Source of the DNA: Nocardioides zeae
GTDB lineage: Bacteria; Actinomycetota; Actinomycetes; Propionibacteriales; Nocardioidaceae
Direction: 5' to 3'
Length of the DNA stretch: 64,000 bases
NCBI RefSeq assembly: GCF_030818655.1
Contig: NZ_JAUTAN010000001.1
Span: forward strand, 2,356,001 to 2,420,000
The notes under the pieces were generated by a model. It searched no databases and was not told the origin of the DNA. It worked only from the letters and a program-made list of their open reading frames with translations. Below are positions 43,545-52,407 of this stretch, one piece after another (position 1 is the stretch's first letter; every line of letters starts with the position of its first letter). The position numbers and the translations under genes are program-made.

Positions 43545-44363
43545 TCAGACCTTCTGGATCTGGCTGAAGCTCAGCTCGACCGGGGTCTCCCGGCCGAAGA
43601 TCTCGACGAGGGCCTTGACCCTCTGCGACTCGGCGTTGATCTCCGTGATCGTCGCGTGCAGCGTGGCGAACGGGCCGTCCACGACCATGACCGAGTCGGC
43701 CACGCCGAAGTCGGCGACCTCGACCGGGGTCTTCGCCGCGGTGGTGCCGGCCGGCGCGGGCTGACCGGCGGCCTGGGCGTCCGCAACGGCCTTGGCCTCG
43801 ACGGCGGGCGCGAGCATGCTCTCCACCTCGGAGAGGCTCAGCGGCACCGGCGAGTTGCTGTGGCCCACGAAGCCGGTCACCGACGGCGTGTGGCGCACGG
43901 CCGACCACGACTCGTCGGTGAGGTCCATGCGGACGAGGACGTAGCCGGGGAGGACCGTGCGACGGACCAGCTTGCGCTGGCCGTTCTTGATCTCCGCGAC
44001 CTCCTCGGTGGGGACCACGATCTCGTGGATGTAGTCCTCCATGTTGAGGGAGACGGCGCGGTTCTCCAGGTTCGCCTTGACCCGGTTCTCCATGCCCGCG
44101 TAGGTGTGCACGACGTACCAGTCGCCGGGCTTGGCCCACAGCTCGCGACGGAACTGCTCGAGGGGGTCCTCGTCGGCCGGCTCCTCGCCGGCGGCCTCGT
44201 CGTCGACGGGCTCCTCGACGGTCGCCTCGGCGTCGGACGACTCCTCGGCCTCCTCGGCGACGGCGTCCGCCTCGAGGGCGTCGTCGGCCGTCTCCGTGAG
44301 GTCGGCCGAGGTCTCCTCGGCGTCGAGGGCGTCGTACTGCTCCGGCACGTTGTGCTCCATCAT
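43545..44363 (-). CDS. nusG: Transcription antitermination factor NusG with acidic N-terminal extension
   Basis: About 272 residues. A 90-residue Glu/Asp/Ala-rich extension (for example [27 protein letters not shown]) precedes the NGN domain, which starts at [22 protein letters not shown] and contains [23 protein letters not shown] domain with [18 protein letters not shown] ends the protein. NusG couples RNA polymerase with Rho, the ribosome and NusA. Such acidic extensions are known in actinobacterial NusG. Two adjacent ATG codons are possible starts; no strong binding site distinguishes them. It lies 38 bases after secE. Confidence 0.95.
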   Translation of the reverse strand: MMEHNVPEQYDALDAEETSADLTETADDALEADAVAEEAEESSDAEATVEEPVDDEAAGEEPADEDPLEQFRRELWAKPGDWYVVHTYAGMENRVKANLENRAVSLNMEDYIHEIVVPTEEVAEIKNGQRKLVRRTVLPGYVLVRMDLTDESWSAVRHTPSVTGFVGHSNSPVPLSLSEVESMLAPAVEAKAVADAQAAGQPAPAGTTAAKTPVEVADFGVADSVMVVDGPFATLHATITEINAESQRVKALVEIFGRETPVELSFSQIQKV

Positions 44364-44401
44364 CTGCTGGACTGCTGGTCGGGGGACGGGCGGCAAGGCC
44401 G

Positions 44402-44668
44402 TCAGCTGTCGCCGCTCGTGGTCGTGAAGACCTCGAACGCGAGCTTGCCGAACGCCAGGTCGAGCAGCGACACGATCGCGATCATCACGACCACGAAGAC
44501 GAGCACGACGGCGAAGTAGGTGACGAGCTGCGACTGGGTCGGCCAGACCACCTTGCGGAGCTCGGCGACGACCTGCTTGTAGAAGGTCAGCGGGCCGGTG
44601 CGGACGGTCTTGTCGTCACCGGGAGCGTCGTCGTCCTTCGAGCTCCGCACCGCGCGGGAGTCCGACAC
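44402..44668 (-). CDS. secE: Preprotein translocase subunit SecE
   Basis: An 88-residue membrane protein. A charged N-terminus of about 30 residues is followed by the amphipathic motif [23 protein letters not shown], the SecE signature, and one transmembrane helix ([22 protein letters not shown]). It stabilises SecY in the translocon. The GTG was selected because GAAGGG lies eight bases before it; a GTG four codons earlier overlaps that box. It lies 68 bases downstream of tRNA-Trp. Confidence 0.95.
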   Translation of the reverse strand: MSDSRAVRSSKDDDAPGDDKTVRTGPLTFYKQVVAELRKVVWPTQSQLVTYFAVVLVFVVVMIAIVSLLDLAFGKLAFEVFTTTSGDS

Positions 44669-44736
44669 GCTGTCCACCCTTCGTCGCTTGATCGAGGCCC
44701 GTGGTGCCGAGGATCGGCACCACGGGGTCTGTCTCG

Positions 44737-44809
44737 CAGGGCACGAGGGACTTGAACCCCCAACCTTCGGTTTTGGAGACCGATGCTCTGCCAGTTGAGC
44801 TAGTGCCCT
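44737..44809 (-). tRNA. tRNA-Trp (CCA anticodon)
   Basis: A 73-base cloverleaf. The acceptor pairs AGGGCAC with GTGCCCT and the discriminator is G. The anticodon loop CTCCAAA gives CCA. No CCA end is encoded. Its place just upstream of secE matches the common actinobacterial arrangement. Confidence 0.97.
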
Positions 44810-44966
44810 TCGGCGCTCCGTCCCGTGAGCGATCCCGGAACCCGGGCGCGCTCCACCACGGGGTGGACCACCAGCCGACGAGTGTACGGGTAGGTGTGGA
44901 TCAACGTCCAAATGCTCCGCACCGCACCCGGCCGCCACGCCGAGGTCCCGACACTACGGTGTCCCC

Positions 44967-46013
44967 ATGGCCGACGTCGCACCGCGCCCCCTGGACGAGC
45001 TGCCGAAGGCACACCTGCACCTCCACTTCACGGGCTCGATGCGTCACGGCACGTTGCTCGAGCTGGCGGCCCGTGACGGGATCCGCCTGCCCGACGCCCT
45101 CGTCAGCGACTGGCCGCCGCAGCTCGCGGCCGACGACGAGAAGGGCTGGTTCCGCTTCCAGCGGCTCTACGACGTGGCGCGGTCGGTGCTCCGCACGCCC
45201 GACGACGTCCGGCGGCTCGTGCGCGAGGCCGCCGAGGACGACGTGCGGGACGGGGGTCGCTGGCTGGAGATCCAGGTCGACCCGAGCGGCTACGGCGCCC
45301 GCTTCGGCGGCATGACCGCCTTCACCGACCTGGTGCTCGACGCCGTGGCCGAGGCGTCCGCGGCCACCGGGCTCGGGATGGCCGTCGTGATCGCCGCGAA
45401 CCGCACCCGGCACCCCCTCGACGCGCGGGCCCTGGCGCGCCTGGCGGCCCAGTACGCCGGGCGGGGCGTCGTCGGCTTCGGGCTCTCCAACGACGAGCGG
45501 CGCGGCACCACCGCCGACTTCGCCCGCGCCTTCGAGATCGCCCGGCGTGCGGACCTCGCGCTCGTCCCCCACGGCGGGGAGCTGCTGGGACCGGACTCCG
45601 TCACGCAGGTGCTCGACCACCTCGGGGCCGACCGCATCGGCCACGGCGTGCGCTCCGCCGACGACCCGCGGGTGCTCGACCGCGTCGTCGCCGCCGGGGT
45701 GGCCCTCGAGGTCTGCCCGACCTCCAACGTCTCGCTCGGGGTGTTCGGCGACCTCACCTCGGTCCCGCTGCCCACCCTCCTGGCGGCGGGCGCCACCGTC
45801 GCCCTCGGCGCCGACGACCCGCTCCTCTTCGGCTCCCGCCTCGCAGGCCAGTACGCGACCATGCGCGCCGCCCACGGGCTCGACGACGCCACGCTCGCCG
45901 AGCTCGCCCGGATGTCCTTCCGCGCCGCCCGGATGCCCGAGCACCTGCGCGCCACGTGTCTCGCCGATGTCGACGCGTGGCTCGGCTCCCCCGTGGAAGA
46001 CTGGATCCCGTGA
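44967..46013 (+). CDS. add: Adenosine deaminase family protein
   Basis: A 348-residue metal-dependent TIM-barrel hydrolase. Zinc ligands are His18 and His20 in KAHLHLHFTGS, a third His in LVPHGGE, and Asp in GADDP. The catalytic Glu is in HGGE and the second His in RIGHGVRSADD. It converts adenosine to inosine, or a related aminopurine, in purine salvage. The barrel lacks about 15 residues found in the longest members. A start ATG follows after 157 gene-free bases. Its stop overlaps the start of the downstream membrane protein (GTGA). Confidence 0.9.
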   Translation: MADVAPRPLDELPKAHLHLHFTGSMRHGTLLELAARDGIRLPDALVSDWPPQLAADDEKGWFRFQRLYDVARSVLRTPDDVRRLVREAAEDDVRDGGRWLEIQVDPSGYGARFGGMTAFTDLVLDAVAEASAATGLGMAVVIAANRTRHPLDARALARLAAQYAGRGVVGFGLSNDERRGTTADFARAFEIARRADLALVPHGGELLGPDSVTQVLDHLGADRIGHGVRSADDPRVLDRVVAAGVALEVCPTSNVSLGVFGDLTSVPLPTLLAAGATVALGADDPLLFGSRLAGQYATMRAAHGLDDATLAELARMSFRAARMPEHLRATCLADVDAWLGSPVEDWIP

Positions 46014-46561
46014 CCGACGAACCGCAGCGCCCGTCGCTGGAGAAGAACCCCGACCCCGAGCCGACCCCCGGTGCGGGATCGTGGGGCCCTCCCCCGGCGC
46101 AGCAGCAGCCCTACTCCCAGGGCTACCCGCAGACCCCGTTCCCGCAGGGCGGCCCGTCCCAGGGCCAGCAGCCCTACGGACAGCCCTACGGGCAGCAGCC
46201 GTACGGCGCGTACCCGGGCGGTCCCGCGCCGTACCAGCCGTCGCCGACGCCCATCCCCGCCCACCTGCTCCCCCCGCCGGACCACCCGCGGGCGATGACG
46301 TCGATGATCCTCGGCGCCGTGGGCCTCTTCATCGGTCTCTCGACCGGCATCGGGTTCCTGCTCTCGCCGTTCGCGTGGGCGATCGGCTCCGGCGCCCTCA
46401 AGGAGATCGAGGCGTCGCAGGGCCGCATCGGCGGCGCGTCCGCCGCGCGGGCCGGCAAGATCATGGGCATCGTCGGCACCGTGCTGCTCGGCCTGGGCGT
46501 GCTGGCGCTGGCCGGCCTCATCACTGCGCTGGTGCTCACCGCAGGGTCGACCTCCCCCTGA
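46010..46561 (+). CDS. DUF4190-like membrane protein with Pro/Gln/Tyr-rich N-terminus
   Basis: About 183 residues. The first 90 are low-complexity (repeats of QQPYGQPYG and PQGGPSQ type), and the last 90 hold two membrane helices (AMTSMILGAVGLFIGLSTGIGFLLSPFAWAIG and GIVGTVLLGLGVLALAGLITALVL) linked by a charged loop KEIEASQGRIGGASAARAGK. That layout is the common actinobacterial DUF4190 form. The function is unknown. The GTG start overlaps the add stop, so the pair is translationally coupled. Confidence 0.75.
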   Translation: MTDEPQRPSLEKNPDPEPTPGAGSWGPPPAQQQPYSQGYPQTPFPQGGPSQGQQPYGQPYGQQPYGAYPGGPAPYQPSPTPIPAHLLPPPDHPRAMTSMILGAVGLFIGLSTGIGFLLSPFAWAIGSGALKEIEASQGRIGGASAARAGKIMGIVGTVLLGLGVLALAGLITALVLTAGSTSP

Positions 46562-46579
46562 TCCCGCCCGTGGCGCGAC

Positions 46580-47653
46580 TCAGAGCGCGCAGCCGACGGT
46601 CACCGGCTCGTTGACCAGCCGCACGCCGTAGGCGCGCTCCACCCCGTCCCGCACGGCGCGCGCGAGCGTCAGCAGCTCGTCGGTCGTGGCGGCCCCCCGG
46701 TTCGTCAGGGCCAGCGGGTGCTTGGTCGAGAGGCTCACCGCGGCGTCCTCGGCGAGCGCGTACCCCTTCCCGAAGCCGGCGTGGTCGATGAGCCAGGCGG
46801 CGCTCGTCTTGACGGTGCCGTCGGGCTGCGGGAAGCGGGGCGCCTCGGGCGGCAGGGTCGCCGCGGTGGCGGCGTCCAGCACGGGGTTGGTGAAGAAGGA
46901 GCCGGCGCTCCAGGTGTCGTGGTCCTCGGTGTCCAGCACCATGCCCTTGCCCGCGCGCAGCCCGAGGACCGCCGCCCGGACGTCCGCCAGCGGCGCCCGC
47001 TCCCCCACCGCGACGCCGAGGGTGCGCGCGAGCTCGGCGTACCGGACGGGCGCGCCGAGCGCGTCGGGACCCCCGACCCCGAGCTGGAAGGTCACGTCGA
47101 GCACGACGTACCGGTCGGGCTCCGCCTTGAAGCGGCTGTGCCGGTAGCCGAAGCCGCAGTCGGCCGCGGCGAAGGTGCGCTGCGCCCCCGCGACGCGGTC
47201 CCAGGTGCGGACGGTCGCGATCGTGTCGGCGACCTCCTGGCCGTAGGCACCGACGTTCTGGATCGGGGTCGACCCGACGGCGCCCGGGATGCCCGAGAGG
47301 GCCTCGACGCCCACCCAGCCGCGCTCCACCGCGTGGGCGACGAACGGGTCCCAGGGCTCGCCGGCGGCGACCGTGACGAGGACACCGCCGCAGGTCGGGT
47401 CGTCGGAGTCGTGGTCGGCGCGCACCCCGGTGGTGGCGACGTGCACGACGGTGCCGGGGAAGCCCGCGTCGGCGACGACGAGGTTGGAGCCCCCCGCCAC
47501 GAGCAGCAGCGGCTCGGCCGCCGCGTCGGCCCGCACGACGGCGGCGACGAGGTCCGCCTCGGTCGTCGCCGCGACGTACCTGCCCGCCGGGCCGCCCAGC
47601 CGCAGCGTGGTGAGGTCGGCGAGCCGTGGCGTCGCCGTGGGGTCGTCAGGCAC
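46580..47653 (-). CDS. murB: UDP-N-acetylmuramate dehydrogenase
   Basis: A 357-residue FAD enzyme that reduces UDP-GlcNAc-enolpyruvate to UDP-MurNAc in peptidoglycan synthesis. Signatures are LTTLRLGGPAGRYV, LLLVAGGSNLVVAD (FAD), ALSGIPGAVGSTPIQNVGAYGQEV, FGYRHSRFK and SAGSFFTNPV, the latter holding the catalytic Ser. Length and motifs are those of the actinobacterial group. The GTG start lies eight bases inside the end of the upstream dehydratase gene, so the three genes 48475-46580 form one operon. Confidence 0.95.
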   Translation of the reverse strand: MPDDPTATPRLADLTTLRLGGPAGRYVAATTEADLVAAVVRADAAAEPLLLVAGGSNLVVADAGFPGTVVHVATTGVRADHDSDDPTCGGVLVTVAAGEPWDPFVAHAVERGWVGVEALSGIPGAVGSTPIQNVGAYGQEVADTIATVRTWDRVAGAQRTFAAADCGFGYRHSRFKAEPDRYVVLDVTFQLGVGGPDALGAPVRYAELARTLGVAVGERAPLADVRAAVLGLRAGKGMVLDTEDHDTWSAGSFFTNPVLDAATAATLPPEAPRFPQPDGTVKTSAAWLIDHAGFGKGYALAEDAAVSLSTKHPLALTNRGAATTDELLTLARAVRDGVERAYGVRLVNEPVTVGCAL

Positions 47654-48074
47654 GCACGACCGCCCGCGGGTTGCCCAGGACCTTCGTGCCGCCCGCCGTG
47701 ACCTCGAGCGCCAGCGTGACCAGGTCGCCGTCGACGGCCTTGACGGTGCCGGCCACGACGAGGTCGATCCCCGTGTCGTCGTCGGGCACGACGACGGGGT
47801 TGGTGAACTTCGCGCCCAGCTCGACGACCTGCGCGGGTGCGCCGTCGGCCCAGTCCGCGGTCCACTCGGCGACGGCGCGGGCGGCCAGCGCCTGCGTCAG
47901 CATGCCGTGGGCGATGACGCCGGGCAGCCCGACGGCGCCGGCCACGCGGTCCGACCAGTGGATGGGGTTGAAGTCGCCGCTCGCGCCGGCGTAGCGCACC
48001 AGGTCGGCGCGGGTGACCGGGTAGGTGCGGGTCTCCAGGGCGGTGCCCGCCTCGATGCTGCTCGGGATGCTCAC
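47646..48074 (-). CDS. MaoC/HadB-like dehydratase subunit
   Basis: A 142-residue hot-dog fold protein with the catalytic motif ASGDFNPIHW (Asp and His of the hydratase-2 type) and the helix VAGAVGLPGVIAHGMLTQALAARAV. It would dehydrate 3-hydroxyacyl thioesters with the adjacent HadA-like subunit. In Mycobacterium, hadA-hadB sit at the same place next to rpmG and serve mycolate synthesis; here, in an organism that probably lacks mycolates, they presumably serve another fatty-acid role. ATGA/GTGA-type overlaps join it to both neighbours. Confidence 0.9.
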   Translation of the reverse strand: MSIPSSIEAGTALETRTYPVTRADLVRYAGASGDFNPIHWSDRVAGAVGLPGVIAHGMLTQALAARAVAEWTADWADGAPAQVVELGAKFTNPVVVPDDDTGIDLVVAGTVKAVDGDLVTLALEVTAGGTKVLGNPRAVVRA

Positions 48075-48475
48075 GCGGTGCCTCCTCGGTGGACGAGGAC
48101 GGCGCTCGTCGAGCAGACGAGGGAGCCGTCGGCGTCGGTGACGTCGCTGCGGGTGCCGATGATGTCGTTGCCGCCGATCTGGCGCAGGGAGGCGACGGTC
48201 AGCGCGGTCGTCAGCACGTCCCCGGTGCGGATCGGGCGCTCGTAGGCGAACTTCTGCTCGCCGTGCACGATGCGGCTGAGGTCGACGCCGACGGTGTCGA
48301 GGAAGTCGTTCATCGCGGCGAACGCGAGCACGATCGGGAAGGTCGCCGGCACGGGGCCGTCCGCGGCGTACGGCGTGCCCGTGGCCCGCGCGAACTCGGT
48401 CACCTTCTCGTGGCTCACCCGGTAGGGCGCCGTCGCGGGGAACGTCCGTCCCACCAACGTGCTGTCGAGGCTCAT
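48071..48475 (-). CDS. HadA-like MaoC dehydratase subunit
   Basis: A 134-residue hot-dog protein beginning MSLDSTLVGRTFPATAPYRVSHEKVTEFARATGT, the FAS1-dehydratase-like N-terminus of HadA. It contains PATFPIVLAFAAMNDFL and IVHGEQKFAYERPIRTGDVLTT, typical of the substrate-positioning subunit that lacks the catalytic Asp/His pair. It should pair with the HadB-like protein encoded four bases downstream. The ATG starts 87 bases after the rpmG terminator hairpin. Confidence 0.88.
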   Translation of the reverse strand: MSLDSTLVGRTFPATAPYRVSHEKVTEFARATGTPYAADGPVPATFPIVLAFAAMNDFLDTVGVDLSRIVHGEQKFAYERPIRTGDVLTTALTVASLRQIGGNDIIGTRSDVTDADGSLVCSTSAVLVHRGGTA

Positions 48476-48561
48476 GAAAAGAACGCTAGCGGTTACCGGT
48501 GCGTCGGCCGGGGTCGGCCGGGTGGACGGGATCCGCTCGGGCGCACGACCCCACCGCATGA

Positions 48562-48598
48562 CGAACGGCCCACCCGATACGCTCGGGTGGGCCGTTCG
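48562..48598 (-). terminator. Terminator after rpmG
   Basis: A perfect 16-bp stem (arm CGAACGGCCCACCCGA) with a five-base loop lies 22 bases past the rpmG stop. It separates rpmG from the hadA-hadB-murB unit. Confidence 0.82.
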
Positions 48599-48620
48599 GC
48601 CGTGCTGGGTGCGGTCCGCG

Positions 48621-48791
48621 TCAGCGGGTCTCGCGGTGCGCCGTGTGCGTCCGGCAGCGCGGGCAGAACTTCGCCAGCTCCATGCGGTCGGGGTCGTTGC
48701 GGCGGTTCTTCTTGGTGATGTAGTTGCGCTCCTTGCAGTCCACGCAGGCGAGCGTGATCTTCGGGCGAACGTCAGAGCTCTTGCTGGCCAC
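48621..48791 (-). CDS. rpmG: Ribosomal protein L33
   Basis: A 56-residue 50S protein, read as [20 protein letters not shown]... to ...[10 protein letters not shown], with a GTG start. The zinc-ribbon cysteines CVDC and CPRC are all present, so this is the zinc-containing (C+) form. Basic residues and the [19 protein letters not shown] block are the family signature. It is preceded by tRNA-Met and followed by a strong terminator. Confidence 0.95.
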   Translation of the reverse strand: MASKSSDVRPKITLACVDCKERNYITKKNRRNDPDRMELAKFCPRCRTHTAHRETR

Positions 48792-48829
48792 GGTGATTCC
48801 TTGTCGTTGGATGCTGCGAGTCGTGCTGG

Positions 48830-48903
48830 TAGCGGGGGCGGGTATCGAACCCGCGACCTCACGATTATGAGTCGTGCGCTCTAACCGTCTGAGCTACCCC
48901 GCC
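48830..48903 (-). tRNA. tRNA-Met (CAT anticodon), elongator type
   Basis: A 74-base cloverleaf: acceptor GGCGGGG with CCCCGCT (the first pair is G-U), loop CTCATAA with anticodon CAT, and T-arm GCGGG TTCGATA CCCGC. The anticodon stem lacks the three G-C pairs of an initiator, so it is an elongator Met. A lysidine-modified Ile2 cannot be fully excluded without comparison. Confidence 0.93.
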
Positions 48904-48959
48904 ATTCCGGGAGCGGGCCCGACCCCGGTCTCGCGACCGGTGCCGGGCCCGTTTCCCAG

Positions 48960-49032
48960 AGCCCCTTTACGGAATCGAACCGTAGACCTTCTCCTTACCA
49001 TGGAGACGCTCTGCCGACTGAGCTAAAGGGGC
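48960..49032 (-). tRNA. tRNA-Thr (GGT anticodon)
   Basis: A 73-base cloverleaf with acceptor GCCCCTT/AAGGGGC, discriminator T, and anticodon loop ATGGTAA reading GGT. It precedes tRNA-Met by 56 bases, the same order as in Mycobacterium. Confidence 0.97.
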
Positions 49033-49121
49033 AAGCGACGAGGAAGCATACACATCCTCGACACGCACGAGAAATCGGGCCGGAACCCGCGTCCTCCGTG
49101 GCTGCGGAGCAACCTTACGGC

Positions 49122-49158
49122 GTCGCTCCTGGCCCCTCGACAGGGGGTCGGGAGCGAC
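49122..49158 (-). terminator. Terminator after the glucose-dehydrogenase-like gene
   Basis: GTCGCTCC and GGAGCGAC pair across 21 bases that can extend the stem through GGCCCC and GGGG. It starts 13 bases after the stop of the gene ending at 49171. Confidence 0.6.
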
Positions 49159-49170
49159 GTCGTCACCGCG

Positions 49171-51480
49171 TCAGCGCGCGATGCGGTAGCGCACGAACTG
49201 GGCCATCACCTGCCCCGGCGAGAGCGCCTCGTCGAGGAACACCAGCTCGTCCATCGTGCAGTTGCAGGGGTTCTGCTCCCGGCCGCCCTGGGGGTAGGAG
49301 CCGCCGATCTTGATCCCCCGCGGGAGGGTGTCGCTGGTGCCCGTGCCGTCCACCTGCCAGGGGTCGCCGGTCGACGTGTACGTCGCGGCGAGCGGCCGAC
49401 CGTTGCGGAACAGGCGCATCTGCCCGGTGGTGTAGTCGAACGTGGCCGCGAGGTGCACCCACTCGTCCGCCGGCAGCAGGCTGCGCCAGTCGGCGTCCGC
49501 CGCCAGGGTCTGCGACGCGCCGTCGTCGAGCCGGCGACCGAGGGCGACCAGCTTCAGCTCGCCGCCCACGTCGATGAGCTCGAGCAGCGCGCGCACCCCG
49601 TGGCCGTCGGACGTCCCGCTGAGCAGCCCGGCGAGGCCCACGGCGTTGTAGCGGTCGTCGGGCGCCGCCGTGCTCGTGTTGGGCAGCGGGTAGGTGTCGC
49701 CGCTCATCTTGAACCAGCCCATGACCGTGATCTCCTCGGCGCCGGCGAAGCGACCGAGGCTCTCCACGCCGTCGGGGTTCCAGACGCCGGCGCGCCAGTC
49801 CTCGTCCGCCGGGCCACCCCGCTGCCCGGTGCGCAGCGCCGCCGTGCTGCCCGGGAAGGCCAGGTCGCGCACGCGCTGCTGCTTGCCGCCGCCCACCAGC
49901 TGCAGGAGCGTGCCGGAGGCACCGGCGTCCTCCTCGCGCGTGCCGTCGACCGCGAGCGGGTGCTCGGCGTCGTAGCGGGCCACCACCGCGTCGGCGATGC
50001 CGGGCGAGACCGGGTCGATCCGCGGCACCACCTTGGTCCCGACCACCTTCCAGATCTTCCCGTTGGCCTTCGCCAGCAGGTAGAGCTCACCAGCGGCGTC
50101 GGTGCCGAACCGCAGGTCCACGCGGGTGTCACCGGCGAGGTCGGTCATCCGCAGGCGGTTGCCCGCCGTGTCGAAGACCTGCATCTCGTGCAGCCGCGCG
50201 TCGCGTCCCGTCTCCTGCCGCATCTGGGCGGCCTCGGCCCAGTAGACCCGGCCGTCGACGATGTCGCCGAAGACGTACTTGCCCCGCAGCAGCGGCAGGC
50301 GGCTGCCGCGGTAGACGTAGCCACCGCCCAGCGCGTGGCCGGAGTCGGCGGCGCACGGCCAGCCCGCCGGCGGGTCGTGGTCGTACGAGACCACCGGGTA
50401 CACGTAGCCGTGCTCGTCGTCGTCCTCGGGCAGCGGGTAGAGCGCGCACTCGTCGGTCGCGTCGAAGCGGAACCGGCCCTCGCGCTCGCTCCAGCCGAAG
50501 TTGTCGCCCGGGCGCACCTCGTAGACGGCCTCGACGGCCCGCTGGCCGATGTGCCCGACGTACATCCGGTGCGGTGCCCGCGCGTCCCACGAGAAGCGGT
50601 GCGGGTCGCGCAGCCCGAGGGCATAGATCTCGCCGATCCAGCCCGTGTCCCCGACGTACGGGTTGTCGTCGGGGATGCCGTACTGCCCATTGGGCCCGTC
50701 CGTGCCGGCCGGGTCGATCCGCAGGATCTTGCCGTAGGGCGTCGCGGGGTCCTGGGGCACGCCCGTGCCCAGGCCCTCGCCGCCGTCGCCCACCGCCAGG
50801 TAGAGCAGGCCGCGGTCCGGCGACCCGGGCCCGGCCGTCGGGTTGAAGTCGATCTGCTGGATGGCGTGGATCTGGGAGTAGAAGCCCAGGCGCATGACCT
50901 CCCGGCGCGTGCCGCTGAACGTGGCGGCCGCCGGGTCCTCGGCCGTCCACTCGGTGACGACCGAGTGGGAGAACTCGCGGCTCTGGCCCGGGTAGGTCAA
51001 CGGCTTGGTGCCGATGGCACCGAACTGCTCGGTGTGGACCGTGTAGAAGAGCCCGTTGTCGGCGTAGTCGGGGTGGTAGGCCACGAAGCCGAAACCGCTG
51101 CCCATCCCCCGACCCGAGTAGAAGTCGGGGAACTGGGCGCGGACGTCGAGGTAGACGTGCTCCTCCCCGTCCTCCAGCAGGTAGAGCGGCCCGTTGAGGT
51201 CGGGGACGAACTGGCGGCCGGAGCCGTCGGGCACGTCGCCGATGTGGTTGATGCGGGCGTGCCGCTGCAGGCGGTAGTCCGTCGCCGGGGGCACGGCCTC
51301 CGTCGCGGGGAACTGGTGGTGCTCCTCGAGCACGAGGCCCAGCGACGACGGCGCGGGGTCCTCGGGCACGGGATCGGCGATGCGGTCGTCGGGGTCCGCC
51401 CCGGCGCCGGTCGCGGGCCCGATCAGGCCCACGACGAGGGCGGTGGCCGCGACCGCGGCCCACCGTCGGGTGCTTCTCAT
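49171..51480 (-). CDS. Secreted soluble-glucose-dehydrogenase-like / LamG fusion protein
   Basis: A 769-residue exported protein. A signal peptide (residues 1-28, cleavage near AGA-D) is followed by a six-bladed beta-propeller of the PQQ-dependent GSDH/sorbosone type (blocks HARINHIGDVPDGSGRQFVPD, LYLAVGDGGEGLGTG, GEIYALGLRDPHRFSWD, YEVRPGDNFGWSEREGRF). From about residue 540 a concanavalin/LamG domain follows (ITVMGWFKMSGDTYPLPN, WVHLAATFDYTTGQMRLFRNGRPL). Cysteine pairs support extracellular location. It probably oxidises or binds sugars or polyols outside the cell. Its gene lies at the far end of the LacI/transporter island. Confidence 0.82.
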   Translation of the reverse strand: MRSTRRWAAVAATALVVGLIGPATGAGADPDDRIADPVPEDPAPSSLGLVLEEHHQFPATEAVPPATDYRLQRHARINHIGDVPDGSGRQFVPDLNGPLYLLEDGEEHVYLDVRAQFPDFYSGRGMGSGFGFVAYHPDYADNGLFYTVHTEQFGAIGTKPLTYPGQSREFSHSVVTEWTAEDPAAATFSGTRREVMRLGFYSQIHAIQQIDFNPTAGPGSPDRGLLYLAVGDGGEGLGTGVPQDPATPYGKILRIDPAGTDGPNGQYGIPDDNPYVGDTGWIGEIYALGLRDPHRFSWDARAPHRMYVGHIGQRAVEAVYEVRPGDNFGWSEREGRFRFDATDECALYPLPEDDDEHGYVYPVVSYDHDPPAGWPCAADSGHALGGGYVYRGSRLPLLRGKYVFGDIVDGRVYWAEAAQMRQETGRDARLHEMQVFDTAGNRLRMTDLAGDTRVDLRFGTDAAGELYLLAKANGKIWKVVGTKVVPRIDPVSPGIADAVVARYDAEHPLAVDGTREEDAGASGTLLQLVGGGKQQRVRDLAFPGSTAALRTGQRGGPADEDWRAGVWNPDGVESLGRFAGAEEITVMGWFKMSGDTYPLPNTSTAAPDDRYNAVGLAGLLSGTSDGHGVRALLELIDVGGELKLVALGRRLDDGASQTLAADADWRSLLPADEWVHLAATFDYTTGQMRLFRNGRPLAATYTSTGDPWQVDGTGTSDTLPRGIKIGGSYPQGGREQNPCNCTMDELVFLDEALSPGQVMAQFVRYRIAR

Positions 51481-51559
51481 CTCAGGGTGCTCCTTCGTCT
51501 CCCCGCGTTACCGTGGGGGCTGGTTGATGAGACCGCTGCCGGTGGCCGCCGGCAGCCTC

Positions 51560-51593
51560 GCCGCCCTCGCCCGCTGCTGCGGGCGGGGGCGGC
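51560..51593 (-). terminator. Terminator after the LamG/DUF1080-like gene
   Basis: A 15-bp GC stem with one G-U pair and a TGCT loop lies about 30 bases past the stop of the gene ending at 51622 and before the next gene on the same strand. Confidence 0.7.
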
Positions 51594-51621
51594 GTGCTTC
51601 GGGGCGTCGGGACCGTGCCGC

Positions 51622-52350
51622 TCAGGCGGCGACGGTGCCGAGCGCGAGGAGGCCGCGCACGCGGCCGTGGTTGTCGAAGGAGCCGAAGCCGACCCGGCCG
51701 CCCGTGAAGGTGCGGTCCGTGGCGGTGAGCAGCGGCTCCCGGGCGCCGTCGAGGCGGACGGCGATCCGTCCGCTGCGCACGTCGACGCTGAGCAGCACGC
51801 GGTGCCAGTCGGTGTCGTCGATGGCCGGCGGAGCGCCGACCGTCCCGTCCCACTGGTCGTCGATGCGCACGCGGTCGGCGTCGTCCACGCGGAAGATCCC
51901 GTTGTGCGGGTAGATCGTGTTGTCCTGCGATAGGTGCGCGTAGTGGAACCGTGTCGGCGAGGTGTGGTTCCAGACGAGCACCACGTCGCGGTCGGTGCGC
52001 GCGACCGGCTCGTCGATGCGGACCTCGGCCGTCAGGTGGAACGAGGCGAGCGCCGGGCCACGCGCCACGGTGGCGTACTCGAACGGACGCCGGGGGCCGA
52101 CCGGCGGGTCGCCCCGCTCGACGAGCACGACGTCCCGTCCGGTGAAGGCCCACTTGGCGGGGGTGACCGGGGACCAGTCGGCGGCCCGGGCGCGGGGCAC
52201 CACGACGGCGGTGGAGCGGCCCCCCGCCGCCGGCGCGGAGGCGACGGCGGGGGACGTGGTGGCTCCCGCCCCCGCGAGCCCGAGGGCGACGGCGGGGGCG
52301 AGGAGGGCGGTGCGGCGGCGTACGGACGCCGGGGCGGGGGTGCCGTTCAT
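51622..52350 (-). CDS. Secreted LamG/DUF1080-like (3-keto-glycoside hydrolase-type) domain protein
   Basis: A 242-residue protein with a twin-arginine-like leader (RRRTALLAPAVALGLAGAG). The mature domain is a beta sandwich: FTGRDVVLVERG, ASFHLTAEVRIDEPV, VVLVWNHTSPTRFHYAHLSQD, IDDTDWHRVLLSVDVRSGRIAVRLDG, GGRVGFGSFDNHGRV. These alternating strands are those of LamG/DUF1080 folds. DUF1080 proteins cleave 3-keto-glycosides or bind sugars. I cannot assign catalytic residues, so a binding role is equally possible. It lies between the GSDH-like gene and the transporter operon on the same strand. Confidence 0.65.
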   Translation of the reverse strand: MNGTPAPASVRRRTALLAPAVALGLAGAGATTSPAVASAPAAGGRSTAVVVPRARAADWSPVTPAKWAFTGRDVVLVERGDPPVGPRRPFEYATVARGPALASFHLTAEVRIDEPVARTDRDVVLVWNHTSPTRFHYAHLSQDNTIYPHNGIFRVDDADRVRIDDQWDGTVGAPPAIDDTDWHRVLLSVDVRSGRIAVRLDGAREPLLTATDRTFTGGRVGFGSFDNHGRVRGLLALGTVAA

Positions 52351-52370
52351 GCGGTTCCTTCCCGAGAGAC

Positions 52371-52393
52371 CGCCGGGCCGCGGCGGCCCGGCG
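52371..52393 (-). terminator. Terminator after the transporter/catabolic operon
   Basis: CGCCGGGCCGC and GCGGCCCGGCG are adjacent inverted copies 15 bases past the isomerase stop. The real stem is about nine pairs, since a loop is needed. Confidence 0.6.
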
Positions 52394-52407
52394 TAAGGAG
52401 CAGCGCG

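Noticed and set aside
48830..48903. Initiator tRNA.
   Set aside because: The anticodon stem lacks three consecutive G-C pairs, so elongator Met is favoured.
48830..49032. The tRNA-Met/tRNA-Thr pair as an integration site for a mobile element.
   Set aside because: No integrase, excisionase, direct repeats of the tRNA ends or foreign composition nearby.
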